From Christiangramia echinicola DSM 19838 (GTDB taxonomy: Bacteria; Bacteroidota; Bacteroidia; Flavobacteriales; Flavobacteriaceae): a stretch of DNA of 64,000 nucleotides. The notes below the pieces were generated by a model. It had not been told where the DNA came from, did not search any database, and saw only the letters and a program-made list of their open reading frames with translations. This document shows positions 1 to 9,802 of the stretch, in pieces (the first letter of the stretch is position 1; each line of letters starts with the position of its first letter). The stretch lies in assembly GCF_000423065.1 (NCBI RefSeq), contig NZ_AUHG01000010.1:496001-560000 (forward strand), read 5' to 3'. A program made the translations under genes and the position numbers.

Positions 1-464
1 AAATGAAACCCATGTTTAAACAAAGATTGAATTTTATAAAGAGAAACTTTTTCTACAAGAATTCTTAATAGGAATGCTACCGTTTTTAGCTTAGGCTGGT
101 CTCGGAAAAAGATCTGAGTTCGAGTCATTTTTATTTAGGCAGGCCGATGCTGGCCTATGCATAGACCGTTTTTATCAATACTGAAATATCTTCTTTGTTC
201 AAACCTGAAGTCCGATATAACTGTATTCAGTCCCCTATGGGCAAAGCAAATAATTCCGATGGAGATAGAGAAAATTACCATGCATAAGGTGCTGGCCGGT
301 AATGATAAATGGGATTCAACTGGAAGATTAGGTAAATAACTACATATTTAATTGTCTAAAGGTGTTATTAATACTTTTTTCGTAGTAAAAACTATCAATC
401 TATAACAGGTTAATAATTTTTCAATGAAAAAATTATGTAAACTGGTGTAGCTTTACTATTTTAG
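1..464. other. Leader region without a supported gene
   Basis: This AT-rich stretch precedes the pectin block. A 60-codon open frame at 157-339 has no recognisable domain or signal peptide and I do not support it as a gene. Near 412-435 there is an imperfect inverted repeat of the form AATTTTTC-aat-GAAAAAATT. The region probably carries the promoter of the first GH28 gene, but I see no exact TAnnTTTG element. Confidence 0.5.
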
Positions 465-478
465 TGCAATCGATTACA
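465..478 (+). promoter_or_regulatory. LacI-family operator-like palindrome before the pectin block
   Basis: The bases TGCAATCGATTACA fit the general LacI-family half-site pattern TGnAAnCGnTTnCA at every fixed position, with a perfect AATCGATT core. The site ends 9 bases before the preferred ATG at 488, so bound protein would sit between promoter and start codon. LacI-type repressors commonly control uronate and pectin genes in bacteria. The regulator itself is not in this window, so assignment is inference. Confidence 0.5.
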
Positions 479-487
479 AAAATAAAT

Positions 488-1915
488 ATGAAAAAAGATT
501 CAGTAATTAATTTTATCATCAACGCAGTAGTTTTCGGATTGATATTTATGCTGGCTTCCTGTAAAGCCGGAGCTCAGGATTTCAATTCTGATGAAGCCTG
601 GAAAAAGGCCGACGATATTATTAAAAATATTACAGTTCCTGAATTTCCTGACCGAACCTTCAATGTTACTGATTTTGGAGCTAAACGCGATGGGGTAACT
701 GATAATACCGAGGCTTTTAAAAAAGCCATTGCAGCTTGTAATGAACAGGGAGGAGGGAAAGTTCTGGTTCCTGAAGGTAAATACTTAACAGGACCTATAC
801 ACTTGAAATCTAATGTAAATTTTCATCTGGAAGAGGGTGCTGAGATTCTTTTTACCACAAATACATCAGCATACCTGCCAATGGTGCATACTTCCTATGA
901 AGGTATGGAATTAATGAATTATTCACCTTTGATCTACGCTTATGGTCAGAAGAATATTGCGGTAACAGGTAAAGGTGTGTTTAACGGCCAGGCAGATAAT
1001 GAGAACTGGTGGCCATGGGCTGGAAAAGATGTGTATGGATATCAGGAAGGACAGCCAAAACAGCACGATGACAAGAATCTACCAAGTTTAAGAAAAATGG
1101 TTGCAGATGGAGTTGCTGTGGAGAATAGAAAATTTGGAGAGGGACATCAGCTACGGCCAACCTTTTTTGAACCATTCGAATGCGAAAATATACTCATTGA
1201 AGGGGTGACTTTTACCAATGCTCCATTCTGGATCATCCATCCTATAAAAAGCAACAATATAACGGTTGATGGAGTGACTGTACGTAGTCATGGTCCTAAT
1301 AATGACGGTTGTGATCCCGAATATTCTAAAAATGTTCATATCAAAAATTCCGTTTTTGATACGGGTGATGATTGTATCGCAATTAAATCAGGTCGTAACA
1401 ACGATGGGCGTCGCGTGAATATACCCAGTGAGAATATCGTGATTGAGAATTGTGAAATGGCAGATGGCCATGGAGGAGTAGTAATGGGAAGCGAGATCTC
1501 TGCCGGGGTTAGAAATGTTTTTGTGAGAAACTGTACGATGGACAGTCCAAATCTTGATCGTGCTATAAGAATTAAAACCAATACCATTCGTGGAGGTTTT
1601 GTTGATGGAGTTTATGTTAAAGATGTTCAGGTAGGACAGGTTAAGGAAGCGGTATTAAAAATAAATACCTACTACGCTATTTATGACAATCAGGAAGGGG
1701 ATCACATTCCAGAGATCAGGAATATTTTTCTTGAAAACGTGACGGTAGAAAATGGAGGTGAATATGGTTTACTTATAAAAGGAAGGGAGCAATCACCCGT
1801 TCAGAATGTCAGGCTTAAAAATGTAACTATTAAAAGCACGGAAGTTCCTTTGAGCATTGAGAATTGTGAACCTGTAATCTTTGTAAATACCACTATAAAC
1901 GGTAAAGAATATTAA
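488..1915 (+). CDS. GH28 polygalacturonase-family lipoprotein
   Basis: Glycoside hydrolase family 28 right-handed beta-helix enzyme, expected to hydrolyse alpha-1,4-galacturonan outside the cytoplasm. Visible GH28 motifs are NNDGCDPEYSKN (NTDG-like), TGDDCIAIKSGRN (catalytic Asp pair), GHGGVVMGSE and RIKT. An in-frame GTG at 464 would add eight residues. I prefer ATG 488 because it opens directly into a signal peptide (MKKDSVINFI..FMLASC) with an LASC lipobox, so the 475-residue product is probably membrane-anchored. It is the first gene of a co-directional pectin block and is followed 24 bases later by the DUF4861 gene. The family is clear; endo or exo mode and exact substrate are not. Confidence 0.93.
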   Translation: MKKDSVINFIINAVVFGLIFMLASCKAGAQDFNSDEAWKKADDIIKNITVPEFPDRTFNVTDFGAKRDGVTDNTEAFKKAIAACNEQGGGKVLVPEGKYLTGPIHLKSNVNFHLEEGAEILFTTNTSAYLPMVHTSYEGMELMNYSPLIYAYGQKNIAVTGKGVFNGQADNENWWPWAGKDVYGYQEGQPKQHDDKNLPSLRKMVADGVAVENRKFGEGHQLRPTFFEPFECENILIEGVTFTNAPFWIIHPIKSNNITVDGVTVRSHGPNNDGCDPEYSKNVHIKNSVFDTGDDCIAIKSGRNNDGRRVNIPSENIVIENCEMADGHGGVVMGSEISAGVRNVFVRNCTMDSPNLDRAIRIKTNTIRGGFVDGVYVKDVQVGQVKEAVLKINTYYAIYDNQEGDHIPEIRNIFLENVTVENGGEYGLLIKGREQSPVQNVRLKNVTIKSTEVPLSIENCEPVIFVNTTINGKEY

Positions 1916-1939
1916 GCGTTCCATTTTATTTAAATTATT

Positions 1940-2944
1940 ATGAAGAAATATTTTATTCCTGTATTAATGGCTCTGGCTATCATTTCCTGTAAAGAAGGAA
2001 AAGAAGAGAAAGAAGTTGCTGTAGAGAATGAAGAGATAAGCGAAGTGGAAACCTTACAGAAGACTTATGCTGAAATTTCGGTAAAAAAAGGAGGCTCATG
2101 GGAAGGCCGTGAGTATATGAACGGTGAATTTGAAAATGTGGATAGTTTAGAGGTTCCTAAAGAGCATACAGATCATTCATGGTATATACGATATGAAGGT
2201 CCGGGGTGGGAAAATAAGCATGTTGGTTACAGGATTTACCTGGATTGGCGAAATGCTATCGATATCTTCGGAAAAAAGGTAGATACGCTCGTTTTGCCTT
2301 ATGTTGGACAGGACGGCTTTGATTCTTATCATGAAGAAGCTGCATGGGGACTCGATATTCTGAAAGCCGGAAAATCGATGGGTATTGGTGGTTATGGAAG
2401 ATATATGAACGATACCGTTGCTCATTTCAGGAATGTAGATAAAACGAAGGCGGCTGTAGAAAATTCTGAAAACAGTTCTTCAGTAGAGATTTCATATCAC
2501 AACTGGACTACCGGGAATGCTACTATAGACCTGGATGCAAAACTCTCCATATTTCCGGAAGGCAGATATACTAAAGCTGAACTTACCCCTTCTAAGGAGA
2601 TCGAAGGACTTACTACCGGTATCGTAAAACATGGTCCGGAACTTATCAAGAAACAAAGTGAGAATGGAAAGTGGGGCTATATAGCAACCTATGGCGCTCA
2701 GACTCTGGTAAACGATACTGATAAACTGGGGATGGCCCTATTTTATAATACCGAGCAACTGGATAAACAACTTGAAGGGACAGACGATCATCTGGTGATC
2801 TTTAAACCTACTACCCAAACGATCACCTACTATTTTCTTGGTGCCTGGGAGCAGGAAAAGGGAGGGATTACTAATAAGCAAGATTTTATCTCTCATATAG
2901 ATAAGTTGCTCCAGGACTTAAACCAAAATAATACTTTAAAATAA
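1940..2944 (+). CDS. DUF4861-family lipoprotein of pectin locus
   Basis: A 334-residue protein with a lipoprotein signal peptide (MKKYFIPVLMALAIISCKEG), so an exported, lipid-anchored product. The body (for example WYIRYEGPGWENKHVGYRIY and the GQDGFDSYHEEAAWG stretch) matches my memory of DUF4861 proteins, which recur in Bacteroidota polysaccharide loci for uronate-containing glycans. The biochemical role is not settled as far as I know; a binding or hydrolytic role on pectic fragments is inference. It lies tightly between GH28 and GH105, only five bases before the GH105 start, which supports one transcript and a shared substrate. Confidence 0.75.
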   Translation: MKKYFIPVLMALAIISCKEGKEEKEVAVENEEISEVETLQKTYAEISVKKGGSWEGREYMNGEFENVDSLEVPKEHTDHSWYIRYEGPGWENKHVGYRIYLDWRNAIDIFGKKVDTLVLPYVGQDGFDSYHEEAAWGLDILKAGKSMGIGGYGRYMNDTVAHFRNVDKTKAAVENSENSSSVEISYHNWTTGNATIDLDAKLSIFPEGRYTKAELTPSKEIEGLTTGIVKHGPELIKKQSENGKWGYIATYGAQTLVNDTDKLGMALFYNTEQLDKQLEGTDDHLVIFKPTTQTITYYFLGAWEQEKGGITNKQDFISHIDKLLQDLNQNNTLK

Positions 2945-2949
2945 TTTCA

Positions 2950-4203
2950 ATGAGAATTTTGAAAGATCGACTTCATTTCTGTGTGATTTTCCTTTTTATA
3001 GCCGGAACCTTTTTAAGCTGTAAGGAAAATGGAGAAAAACAAAGTGCGGAAATTGCTTCTGCAGACCAGGAAAAATTAGTTCCGGAAGACTTAAAATGGT
3101 CTGAAAGAATGCTGTTATCAGAAATCCATCGATTTCCGGAAGCTTCCAAACTTGACTTTAGGGAAGAACCTAAATGGAGCTATACTAATGGACTTGTTTT
3201 AAAGGCAGCAAAAGAAGTGTTTGAAGAAACAGGTGATGAAAGATATTACCAGTATATCTATGAATATGCAGATACGATGGTTACCGATGAAGGTGATATA
3301 AGGACCTATAAGCTGAGTGATCAGAATCTTGATATGCTTAATTCTGGAAATACCCTGCTATATCTTTATCCTGAAACTAAAGAAGAGCGTTTTCTTGAAG
3401 CATTGAAATTATTACGAAGCCAGATAGATACTCAGCCAAGAACTAAAGAAGGAGGATTCTGGCATAAAAAACGTTATACCGAGCAGATGTGGCTTGACGG
3501 ACTTTATATGGCACATCCTTTCTATGCCCACTACACTAAGATGTATAGTGAAGGTGAAGAAGCAGAAGAGGCCTATGATGATATAATCCATCAATTTGAT
3601 CTTATACAGGAATACGCCTATGATCAAAATACCGGTTTGTTATATCACGGCTGGGATTCCAGTAAACAACAAAAATGGGCCGATAAGGAAACCGGCACCT
3701 CTCCAAATTTCTGGTCCAGGGCGATGGGCTGGTATGGAATGGCGATGGTAGACGTTTTGGATTATCTTCCGGAAGATCATGAAGGTCGTGAAAAGATCAT
3801 TAATTATTTAAATCAGTTTGCTGAAGCATTGGTAAAATATCAGGACCAGGAATCTGGTTTATGGTATCAGGTGCTTGACCAGGGAGAAAGGGAAGGAAAT
3901 TACCTGGAAGCTTCCGGTACTTCTATGTTTACCTATACTTTCGCCAAAGCAGCGAAAAAAGGATACCTGCCTGAAGAATATATGGAGGTGGCTAAAAAAG
4001 CCTATGAGGGAATTTTAAATAATCTCATCACCGTGGAAGATAACGGCGTGGTAAATCTAAACCAGGTGTGTGCAGTTGCCGGCCTTGGTGGCGATCCTTA
4101 CCGGGATGCTTCTTATGAATACTACATAAATGAAGAAATAAGAAGCAACGATCCTAAAGGAACCGGGCCTTTTATCCTGGCAAGTTTACAGTTAGATAAA
4201 TAA
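2950..4203 (+). CDS. GH105 unsaturated galacturonyl hydrolase, lipoprotein
   Basis: A 417-residue protein of the YteR/RhiN type (alpha/alpha toroid). It is expected to remove the unsaturated uronic acid that polysaccharide lyases leave on the non-reducing end of pectic oligomers. Family features include PKWSYTNGLVLKA near the start of the catalytic domain, EQMWLDGLYMAHPFYAHY in the middle and SRAMGWYGMAMVDVLDYLP later. The signal peptide ends FLSCKENG, giving a lipobox. It fits with the PL9 and PL10 lyases encoded downstream, whose products it would process. GH88 is a related alternative, but the length and motif pattern favour GH105. Confidence 0.88.
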   Translation: MRILKDRLHFCVIFLFIAGTFLSCKENGEKQSAEIASADQEKLVPEDLKWSERMLLSEIHRFPEASKLDFREEPKWSYTNGLVLKAAKEVFEETGDERYYQYIYEYADTMVTDEGDIRTYKLSDQNLDMLNSGNTLLYLYPETKEERFLEALKLLRSQIDTQPRTKEGGFWHKKRYTEQMWLDGLYMAHPFYAHYTKMYSEGEEAEEAYDDIIHQFDLIQEYAYDQNTGLLYHGWDSSKQQKWADKETGTSPNFWSRAMGWYGMAMVDVLDYLPEDHEGREKIINYLNQFAEALVKYQDQESGLWYQVLDQGEREGNYLEASGTSMFTYTFAKAAKKGYLPEEYMEVAKKAYEGILNNLITVEDNGVVNLNQVCAVAGLGGDPYRDASYEYYINEEIRSNDPKGTGPFILASLQLDK

Positions 4204-4218
4204 TCTAAAAATAAAGAA

Positions 4219-5844
4219 TTGCGGTATTTAAGCAGCTTCATATTATTACTAACTATTAACCTATCTGCCCAAGATCAAAATAATTATAGATCTGAAGTCT
4301 GGGTAGCCGATAATAATGATGGCACCTATACCAATCCGGTTTTGCACGCAGATTATTCAGACCCCGATGTGATAAGGGTTGGAGACGATTATTATATGAC
4401 CGCCTCAAGTTTTAATGCTGCCCCCGGCTTGCCTGTGCTGCATTCAAAGGATATGATCAACTGGAAGCTGATTAACCACGCTCTTCCTGTGCAGGTGCCT
4501 GAAGAAACCTTTGCAGTACCACAACATGGAAACGGGGTGTGGGCTCCAAGCATTCGATCTCATAACGATGAACTTTATATCTACTGGGGTGATCCAGATC
4601 ATGGCATCTACATGGTGAAAACCAATGATCCTTATGGAAATTGGGAGGAGCCGGTATTGGTCATGGAAGGAAAGGGGCTTATAGATCCATCCCCGCTTTG
4701 GGATGATGACGGTAAAGCCTATCTGGTTCACGCCTATGCCGGAAGCCGTGCCGGAGTTAAGAGCCTGGTCACGGTTAATAAAATGAATACTGAAGGCACC
4801 AGAGTGCTGGACGCTGGGAGACATGTTTTTGATGGTCATGAGGAGCATCCTACCGTTGAAGGCACGAAATTTTATAAGCGTAACGGTTATTATTACATTT
4901 TTGCTCCGGCCGGGGGTGTTTCAACTGGCTGGCAGCTGATCTTGAGATCCAAGAATATTTACGGCCCTTATGAAGAAAAAGTGGTTCTGGAACAGGGTAG
5001 TACAGATATAAATGGCCCGCACCAGGGTGCTTGGGTAGAAACTACGGAAGGTGAAGATTGGTTTTATCATTTTCAGGATGTTGAAGCTTATGGTAGGATC
5101 GTTCATTTACAACCTATGAACTGGGAAAATGACTGGCCTGTCATGGGTGAGGATAATGATGGAAATGGAATTGGCGAACCGGTGAAATCTCATAAGAAAC
5201 CTAATGTAGGTAAAGAATATCCGATTGTTACTCCCGTAGAAAGTACCCAATTTGAAGGAGACAGCCTTGGCCTCCAATGGCAATGGCATGCAAACCCAGA
5301 AGTGGTGTGGCACGCCAAACTTCCGGGAGAAAATTATCTAAGGTTGTTTTCAATTAAAACCCAGGAGAATTATAAGAATCTCTGGATGACTCCAAATCTT
5401 TTACTTCAGAAATTCCCTGCGCCAGATTTTACAGCCACTACCAAAATCAGTCTCTTTCCTGAGGAAGCTTCAGAAGGCAAAAGAACAGGGCTAATTATCA
5501 TGGGAATAGATTATGCGACACTTACACTTACCCACGATACTGATGGTTTTATTATAAAGCAGACTCAGGCGATCGACGCGATCGATGGAAAAGAAGAGGT
5601 GACTATTGTTGAAAAACGCATTGACTCCAATGAAGTTGTTTTTCGTGTTGAGGTAAGTTCTCCAGGTGCGATCTGCCAGTTTAGCTATAGTAAGAACGGG
5701 AAAGACTTCAGTAAGATCGGAAAGTCATTTAAAGCTCAGCCTGGAAAATGGATCGGCGCTAAAGTAGGCCTGCTTAGCGTAAGCACACGGGAAGCCAAAC
5801 GTGGAGGGTATGCTGATGTGGAATATTTTAGAATAAGCAAGTAA
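4219..5844 (+). CDS. GH43 family arabinofuranosidase/xylosidase-like enzyme
   Basis: A 541-residue five-bladed-propeller enzyme. The N-terminal blade NPVLHADYSDPDVIRVGDDYYM contains the GH43 catalytic-base Asp context, followed by LHSKDMINWKLINHAL and GVWAPSIR. A C-terminal beta-sandwich (about residues 335-541) resembles the DUF1349/GH43 C2 accessory domain. The start appears to be TTG at 4219: the first in-frame ATG lies inside the catalytic blade, and TTG opens a clean signal peptide (MRYLSSFILLLTINLSAQ). It probably trims arabinose or xylose side chains from pectin. The subfamily cannot be fixed from sequence alone. Confidence 0.85.
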   Translation: MRYLSSFILLLTINLSAQDQNNYRSEVWVADNNDGTYTNPVLHADYSDPDVIRVGDDYYMTASSFNAAPGLPVLHSKDMINWKLINHALPVQVPEETFAVPQHGNGVWAPSIRSHNDELYIYWGDPDHGIYMVKTNDPYGNWEEPVLVMEGKGLIDPSPLWDDDGKAYLVHAYAGSRAGVKSLVTVNKMNTEGTRVLDAGRHVFDGHEEHPTVEGTKFYKRNGYYYIFAPAGGVSTGWQLILRSKNIYGPYEEKVVLEQGSTDINGPHQGAWVETTEGEDWFYHFQDVEAYGRIVHLQPMNWENDWPVMGEDNDGNGIGEPVKSHKKPNVGKEYPIVTPVESTQFEGDSLGLQWQWHANPEVVWHAKLPGENYLRLFSIKTQENYKNLWMTPNLLLQKFPAPDFTATTKISLFPEEASEGKRTGLIIMGIDYATLTLTHDTDGFIIKQTQAIDAIDGKEEVTIVEKRIDSNEVVFRVEVSSPGAICQFSYSKNGKDFSKIGKSFKAQPGKWIGAKVGLLSVSTREAKRGGYADVEYFRISK

Positions 5845-5854
5845 TTAAAAACTC

Positions 5855-7078
5855 ATGAAAATATTCATATACATACTTGCAGCGATAATTTCGGTTTCCT
5901 GCCTAAATCTTAAGAATACCAGCGAAGTAAACGAGGCGGAAAATTCAGGAATTGAAAATCGAATAATAAATGTTTCTAATGCTGAAGAATTAAGATTGGC
6001 TTTGGATGAACCAAAGCCAGGAGACTCCATTTTTGTACATGCTGGAACCTATAAATTTTCTGAACGAATATATATCAATGATTCAGGGGAGGCTTCCAGT
6101 AAAATTTATCTCATCGGTGATACCTCCGAAGAGAGACCCCTCCTTGACTTTTCAGAAATGGAAGAAAACTCTTCCAACCAGGGAATTGTTTTAAAAGCTG
6201 ATAACTGGCATATTAAAGGGCTTCAGTTCTACAAGGCAGGTGATAATGGTCTTCATATTCGCGGCAATAATAATATTATTGAATTCTGTAGCTTTTCAGA
6301 ATGTTCAGATACCGGACTTCAACTGGATGACGGAGCTTCCAATAATACTATTCTAAACTGTGATTCCTTTTTCAATGCAGATTCAAAACTTGAGAATGCT
6401 GACGGCTTTGCAGTTAAGATGGATGTTGGATCAGGAAATAGATTTATTGGATGCCGTGCCTGGAATAATCTCGATGATGGCTGGGACGGTTATTTAAGAG
6501 AAGCCAACAATGTGAATACAATCTATGAAAATTGCTGGGCTTTTAATAATGGATATTTAAAGGATGGTTCCGCAGGAAAAGGTGATGGGAATGGGTTTAA
6601 AACCGGGGGAAGTGATGATAAGGATAGAAAGCATAATGCTTCTTACACACGCTGTTTTGCTGTAAACAATCTAAATGACGGTTTTGATCATAACAGCAAT
6701 CGCGGAACAGTTTCGGTCATTAACTGTTCAGCTACCGGGAATGGCCGAAATCTGGCTTTTTCTGAAAAGAATGGACTTGAAAAGATCGTAATCATCAATA
6801 CGCTAGTCTTAGGGAAATTTGGAAAATATAATGCGGAAACTGAAAAGGTTGAAAATAATAGCTGGCAGATGGATTTTGAAATAACTAAAAATGATTTTCA
6901 GTCTGTAGATATCTCAGAACTATCTGCTCCCAGGAAAAGAGATGGTAGCCTTCCTGAGATCAGTTTTATGAGACCAAAACTATCAAGCGAATTAGTAGAT
7001 GCAGGAATTAAAAATGGACTGGATTATAATGGAAGTGCTCCGGAGATAGGCGCATTAGAAGCTATAAAATCTGAATAA
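5855..7078 (+). CDS. PL9-type pectate lyase, lipoprotein
   Basis: A 407-residue right-handed beta-helix protein of polysaccharide lyase family 9 type, expected to cleave galacturonan by beta-elimination with calcium. The acidic repeats typical of this family are visible: DDGWDGYL, GKGDGNGFKTGG and LNDGFDHNSN, which resemble the calcium-binding and substrate-cleft turns of Pel9A. The N-terminus MKIFIYILAAIISVSC gives a lipobox. It lies 10 bases after the GH43 gene and 6 before the CE12 gene, consistent with an operon. PL1 or a generic parallel beta-helix protein is less likely. Confidence 0.82.
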   Translation: MKIFIYILAAIISVSCLNLKNTSEVNEAENSGIENRIINVSNAEELRLALDEPKPGDSIFVHAGTYKFSERIYINDSGEASSKIYLIGDTSEERPLLDFSEMEENSSNQGIVLKADNWHIKGLQFYKAGDNGLHIRGNNNIIEFCSFSECSDTGLQLDDGASNNTILNCDSFFNADSKLENADGFAVKMDVGSGNRFIGCRAWNNLDDGWDGYLREANNVNTIYENCWAFNNGYLKDGSAGKGDGNGFKTGGSDDKDRKHNASYTRCFAVNNLNDGFDHNSNRGTVSVINCSATGNGRNLAFSEKNGLEKIVIINTLVLGKFGKYNAETEKVENNSWQMDFEITKNDFQSVDISELSAPRKRDGSLPEISFMRPKLSSELVDAGIKNGLDYNGSAPEIGALEAIKSE

Positions 7079-7084
7079 TAAAAT

Positions 7085-7882
7085 ATGAGAAGCATAACCG
7101 CTTTATTATTAATTATAATTCTTGGCTCAGTAGATTTTATATCTAAGAAGGAACCTGGAATGATCTACCTAATAGGTGATTCTACCATGGCTGATTATTC
7201 TGGAGATTATGATCCCGGGAAGGATTATATGAAGACCCGATATCCTTTAATGGGTTGGGGACAGGTATTTCAGCAGTTTATGGTTTCAGATAGTCTGGAC
7301 AAAATTCCCCGGCTTATAGAATCAGATTCTGTTATAGTTGATAACAGGGCCCGTGGGGGAAGAAGTACCAGAACTTTTTTTCAGGAGGGACGTTGGCGCT
7401 CTGTATTTAAGGATCTGAAAGAGGATGATCTGGTTCTGATCCAATTCGGACATAACGACGCCTCTGAAAGCAAAACAGAACGTTATGTGAATATTCAAGG
7501 CTATAAGGAATTTCTAAGATTATTTGTAAGTCAGGCGCGCCAAAAAGGAGCGCACCCAATAATTCTTACTCCGGTTGCCCGAAATTATCCCTGGGAAGAT
7601 AGTCTCTTAAAGAATGTTCATGGTGAATATTATCAGGCTGCGAAGGATGTGGCGAAAGAAATGGATGTCATGCTCATCGATCTGAATCAAAGGTCTATGG
7701 ATCACTTTTTTAGGAAGGGGAAAGAATATGTAAGTAGTAACTATTTTATGAATCTGCCTGCGGGTAAATATGAAGCCTATCCTGAAGGACAAGAGGATAA
7801 TACCCATTTTCAGCCGGCAGGAGCTAAAGCGGTAGCTCAGTTGGTATTTGACGGAATGAAAGAGGTTGAATTAAAAGAATAG
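7085..7882 (+). CDS. CE12 SGNH acetylesterase (rhamnogalacturonan/pectin)
   Basis: A 265-residue SGNH/GDSL hydrolase of carbohydrate esterase family 12. Block I is YLIGDSTMADYSG with the nucleophile Ser, block II is NRARGGRSTRTF, block III is IQFGHND, and block V is DNTHFQPAGA with the Asp/His pair. It should remove acetyl groups from rhamnogalacturonan or homogalacturonan so that lyases and hydrolases can act. A short hydrophobic N-terminus suggests export without a lipobox. The same fold recurs fused to a lyase at 9803-11617, so the locus encodes two distinct CE12 modules. Confidence 0.9.
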   Translation: MRSITALLLIIILGSVDFISKKEPGMIYLIGDSTMADYSGDYDPGKDYMKTRYPLMGWGQVFQQFMVSDSLDKIPRLIESDSVIVDNRARGGRSTRTFFQEGRWRSVFKDLKEDDLVLIQFGHNDASESKTERYVNIQGYKEFLRLFVSQARQKGAHPIILTPVARNYPWEDSLLKNVHGEYYQAAKDVAKEMDVMLIDLNQRSMDHFFRKGKEYVSSNYFMNLPAGKYEAYPEGQEDNTHFQPAGAKAVAQLVFDGMKEVELKE

Positions 7883-7902
7883 AATAAATACTGAAACCTG
7901 GT

Positions 7903-9801
7903 ATGAAATTGAGATCGATATTATTTTTTCTGAATCTGTTGGTCTGCCTGCTTCTTACAGCACAGGAAAAGCAGGAGATCCGACCCTATTCTATTGAGTC
8001 CACCTATGAAAAGCTGAAAAAGGATTATCCTTTTATCACGCCTATAAAACCTCTTATTTCTAAAAAAATAAATGCCCGGGAGAACCTGGTTTATAAAACC
8101 GTAGATGGCAAAGAAATAAAGGCTGATGTTTATATTCAAAATAACGGAGAAAATAGAGAGTATCCTGCGGTTCTTCTGATACATGGCGGTGGATGGCTTA
8201 CCGGGAGCAAGGAAAACCAACGCGTGATGGCGCAACATCTTGCAATGAACGGTTATACCGCTGTAACAGCTGCTTATCTTCTCGGAACCGAGGCTGAGTA
8301 TCCCGCTGGAGTTTTAGATTTGAAAGATGCAATAAAATGGATGCGTGAGAACGCGAAAGAATTCAAGATAGATAAAGATAAAATTGCCGTTCTGGGTGCT
8401 TCAGCCGGAGCACAACTTGCAACTCTTTTGGGAGTTACCCCGGATTCAGAAATATATGACACCGGAAATAATGAAATTTCAGATGAGGTACAGGCGATCA
8501 TCAATGTTGATGGAATAGTCTCTTTTATTCACCCTGAAACTGAAGAAGGCTGGATGGCCGCGACCTGGCTTGGAGGTTCAAAAGATGACCAAGGAGATGT
8601 ATGGGAGGAAGCTTCACCGTTAACATATGTAGATGAAAATACACCGCCTACCATTTTCATTAATAGCTCCTATCCTCGGTTTCATGCAGGAAGGGACGAT
8701 ATGACCAGGACTTTATCTGAATATAATATTTATCAAGAAGTCCATACCTTGGAGAATTCCCCGCATTCCTTCTGGTTAATGCATCCCTGGTTCGAGCGAA
8801 CTTTAAGTCTAAGCCTTCATTTTCTGGATAAGATTTTTAAAAATTCTTCTTCGCCGAAAGAAACGTATCGAGAAATTACCGTTGCAAAGGATGGTTCGGG
8901 AGATTTTTTAACAATCCAGGAGGCGATCAATTCTACCCGCGATTTGGGTCCCGGGGAAGTGAAAATTCATATTAATAATGGTATTTACCATGAGAAACTG
9001 GAGATCCCTTCCTGGAAACATCAGCTTAGTTTGATTGGGGAAAGCAAAGAAAATACTGTAATTACCAATAATGATTATTCTGGAAAGGTAAATCCAGTGA
9101 CCGGTAAGAAATTTTCCACTTTCACTTCCTATACGGTTGTGGTACGGGGGGATGATATCAAAATTGAAAACCTTACTATAAAGAATGCTTCCTGTGGCGA
9201 AGGTCAGGCGGTAGCTTTACATGTCGAAGGAGATCGTTTTTTAATTAAAAACTGTAATATTCTGGGTTGTCAGGATACTATTTATACCGCAACTGCTGGA
9301 AGCCGACAATTATATCTTGATTGTTATATAGAGGGAACTACAGATTTTATTTTCGGGGAGGCGACGGTAGTTTTTAAAAATTGCACTATTCATAGTTTGA
9401 AAAACTCTTATGTGACCGCAGCCGCTACACCTCAGAGCCAGGATTTTGGATATGTCTTTATCAATTGTAAACTTACTGCTGCTGAAAATGTTGATGAAGT
9501 TTACCTGGGACGCCCTTGGAGACCTTACGCCAAAACGGTTTTTCTTAATACAGAAATGGGACCACATATTGTTCCTGAAGGCTGGAATCCATGGGAAGGA
9601 GACGAAATGTTCCCTTATAAAGAAGAAACTACTTATTACGCCGAATATAAGAGCACCGGAGCGGGAGCTTCTTCTGAAACAAGAGTGGAATGGTCACATC
9701 AGTTGAACGAGGAGGAAGCGAGACAATATACCCTTGAAAATATTTTCAGTAACAGTAAAGACTGGTTCTGGGCTTCTAAAGCAATAAATGAAAATAAATG
9801 A
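7903..9801 (+). CDS. Bifunctional esterase: alpha/beta hydrolase fused to CE8 pectin methylesterase
   Basis: A 632-residue exported protein with two catalytic modules. Residues about 50-315 form an alpha/beta hydrolase of the BD-FAE/COG0657 type with the oxyanion motif HGGGW (about residue 93), nucleophile elbow GASAG (about 165) and a His in SPHSFW (about 287). Residues about 322-632 form a CE8 pectin methylesterase with GCQDTIY, TTDFIFG and LGRPWRPY, which hold the two catalytic Asp residues and the Arg. The C-terminal half should remove methyl esters from pectin; the N-terminal half probably removes acetyl or another ester. The signal peptide is MKLRSILFFLNLLVCLLLTAQ. The join is one continuous frame. 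Confidence 0.9.
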   Translation: MKLRSILFFLNLLVCLLLTAQEKQEIRPYSIESTYEKLKKDYPFITPIKPLISKKINARENLVYKTVDGKEIKADVYIQNNGENREYPAVLLIHGGGWLTGSKENQRVMAQHLAMNGYTAVTAAYLLGTEAEYPAGVLDLKDAIKWMRENAKEFKIDKDKIAVLGASAGAQLATLLGVTPDSEIYDTGNNEISDEVQAIINVDGIVSFIHPETEEGWMAATWLGGSKDDQGDVWEEASPLTYVDENTPPTIFINSSYPRFHAGRDDMTRTLSEYNIYQEVHTLENSPHSFWLMHPWFERTLSLSLHFLDKIFKNSSSPKETYREITVAKDGSGDFLTIQEAINSTRDLGPGEVKIHINNGIYHEKLEIPSWKHQLSLIGESKENTVITNNDYSGKVNPVTGKKFSTFTSYTVVVRGDDIKIENLTIKNASCGEGQAVALHVEGDRFLIKNCNILGCQDTIYTATAGSRQLYLDCYIEGTTDFIFGEATVVFKNCTIHSLKNSYVTAAATPQSQDFGYVFINCKLTAAENVDEVYLGRPWRPYAKTVFLNTEMGPHIVPEGWNPWEGDEMFPYKEETTYYAEYKSTGAGASSETRVEWSHQLNEEEARQYTLENIFSNSKDWFWASKAINENK

Positions 9802-9802
9802 T

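Noticed and set aside
95-140. tRNA-like string GAGTTCGAGTC
   Set aside because: The T-loop-like core lacks a pairing stem and no acceptor or anticodon arm can be built around it.
157-339. 60-codon open frame at the window start
   Set aside because: No recognisable domain, signal peptide or neighbour logic; it may be chance or a remnant I cannot name.
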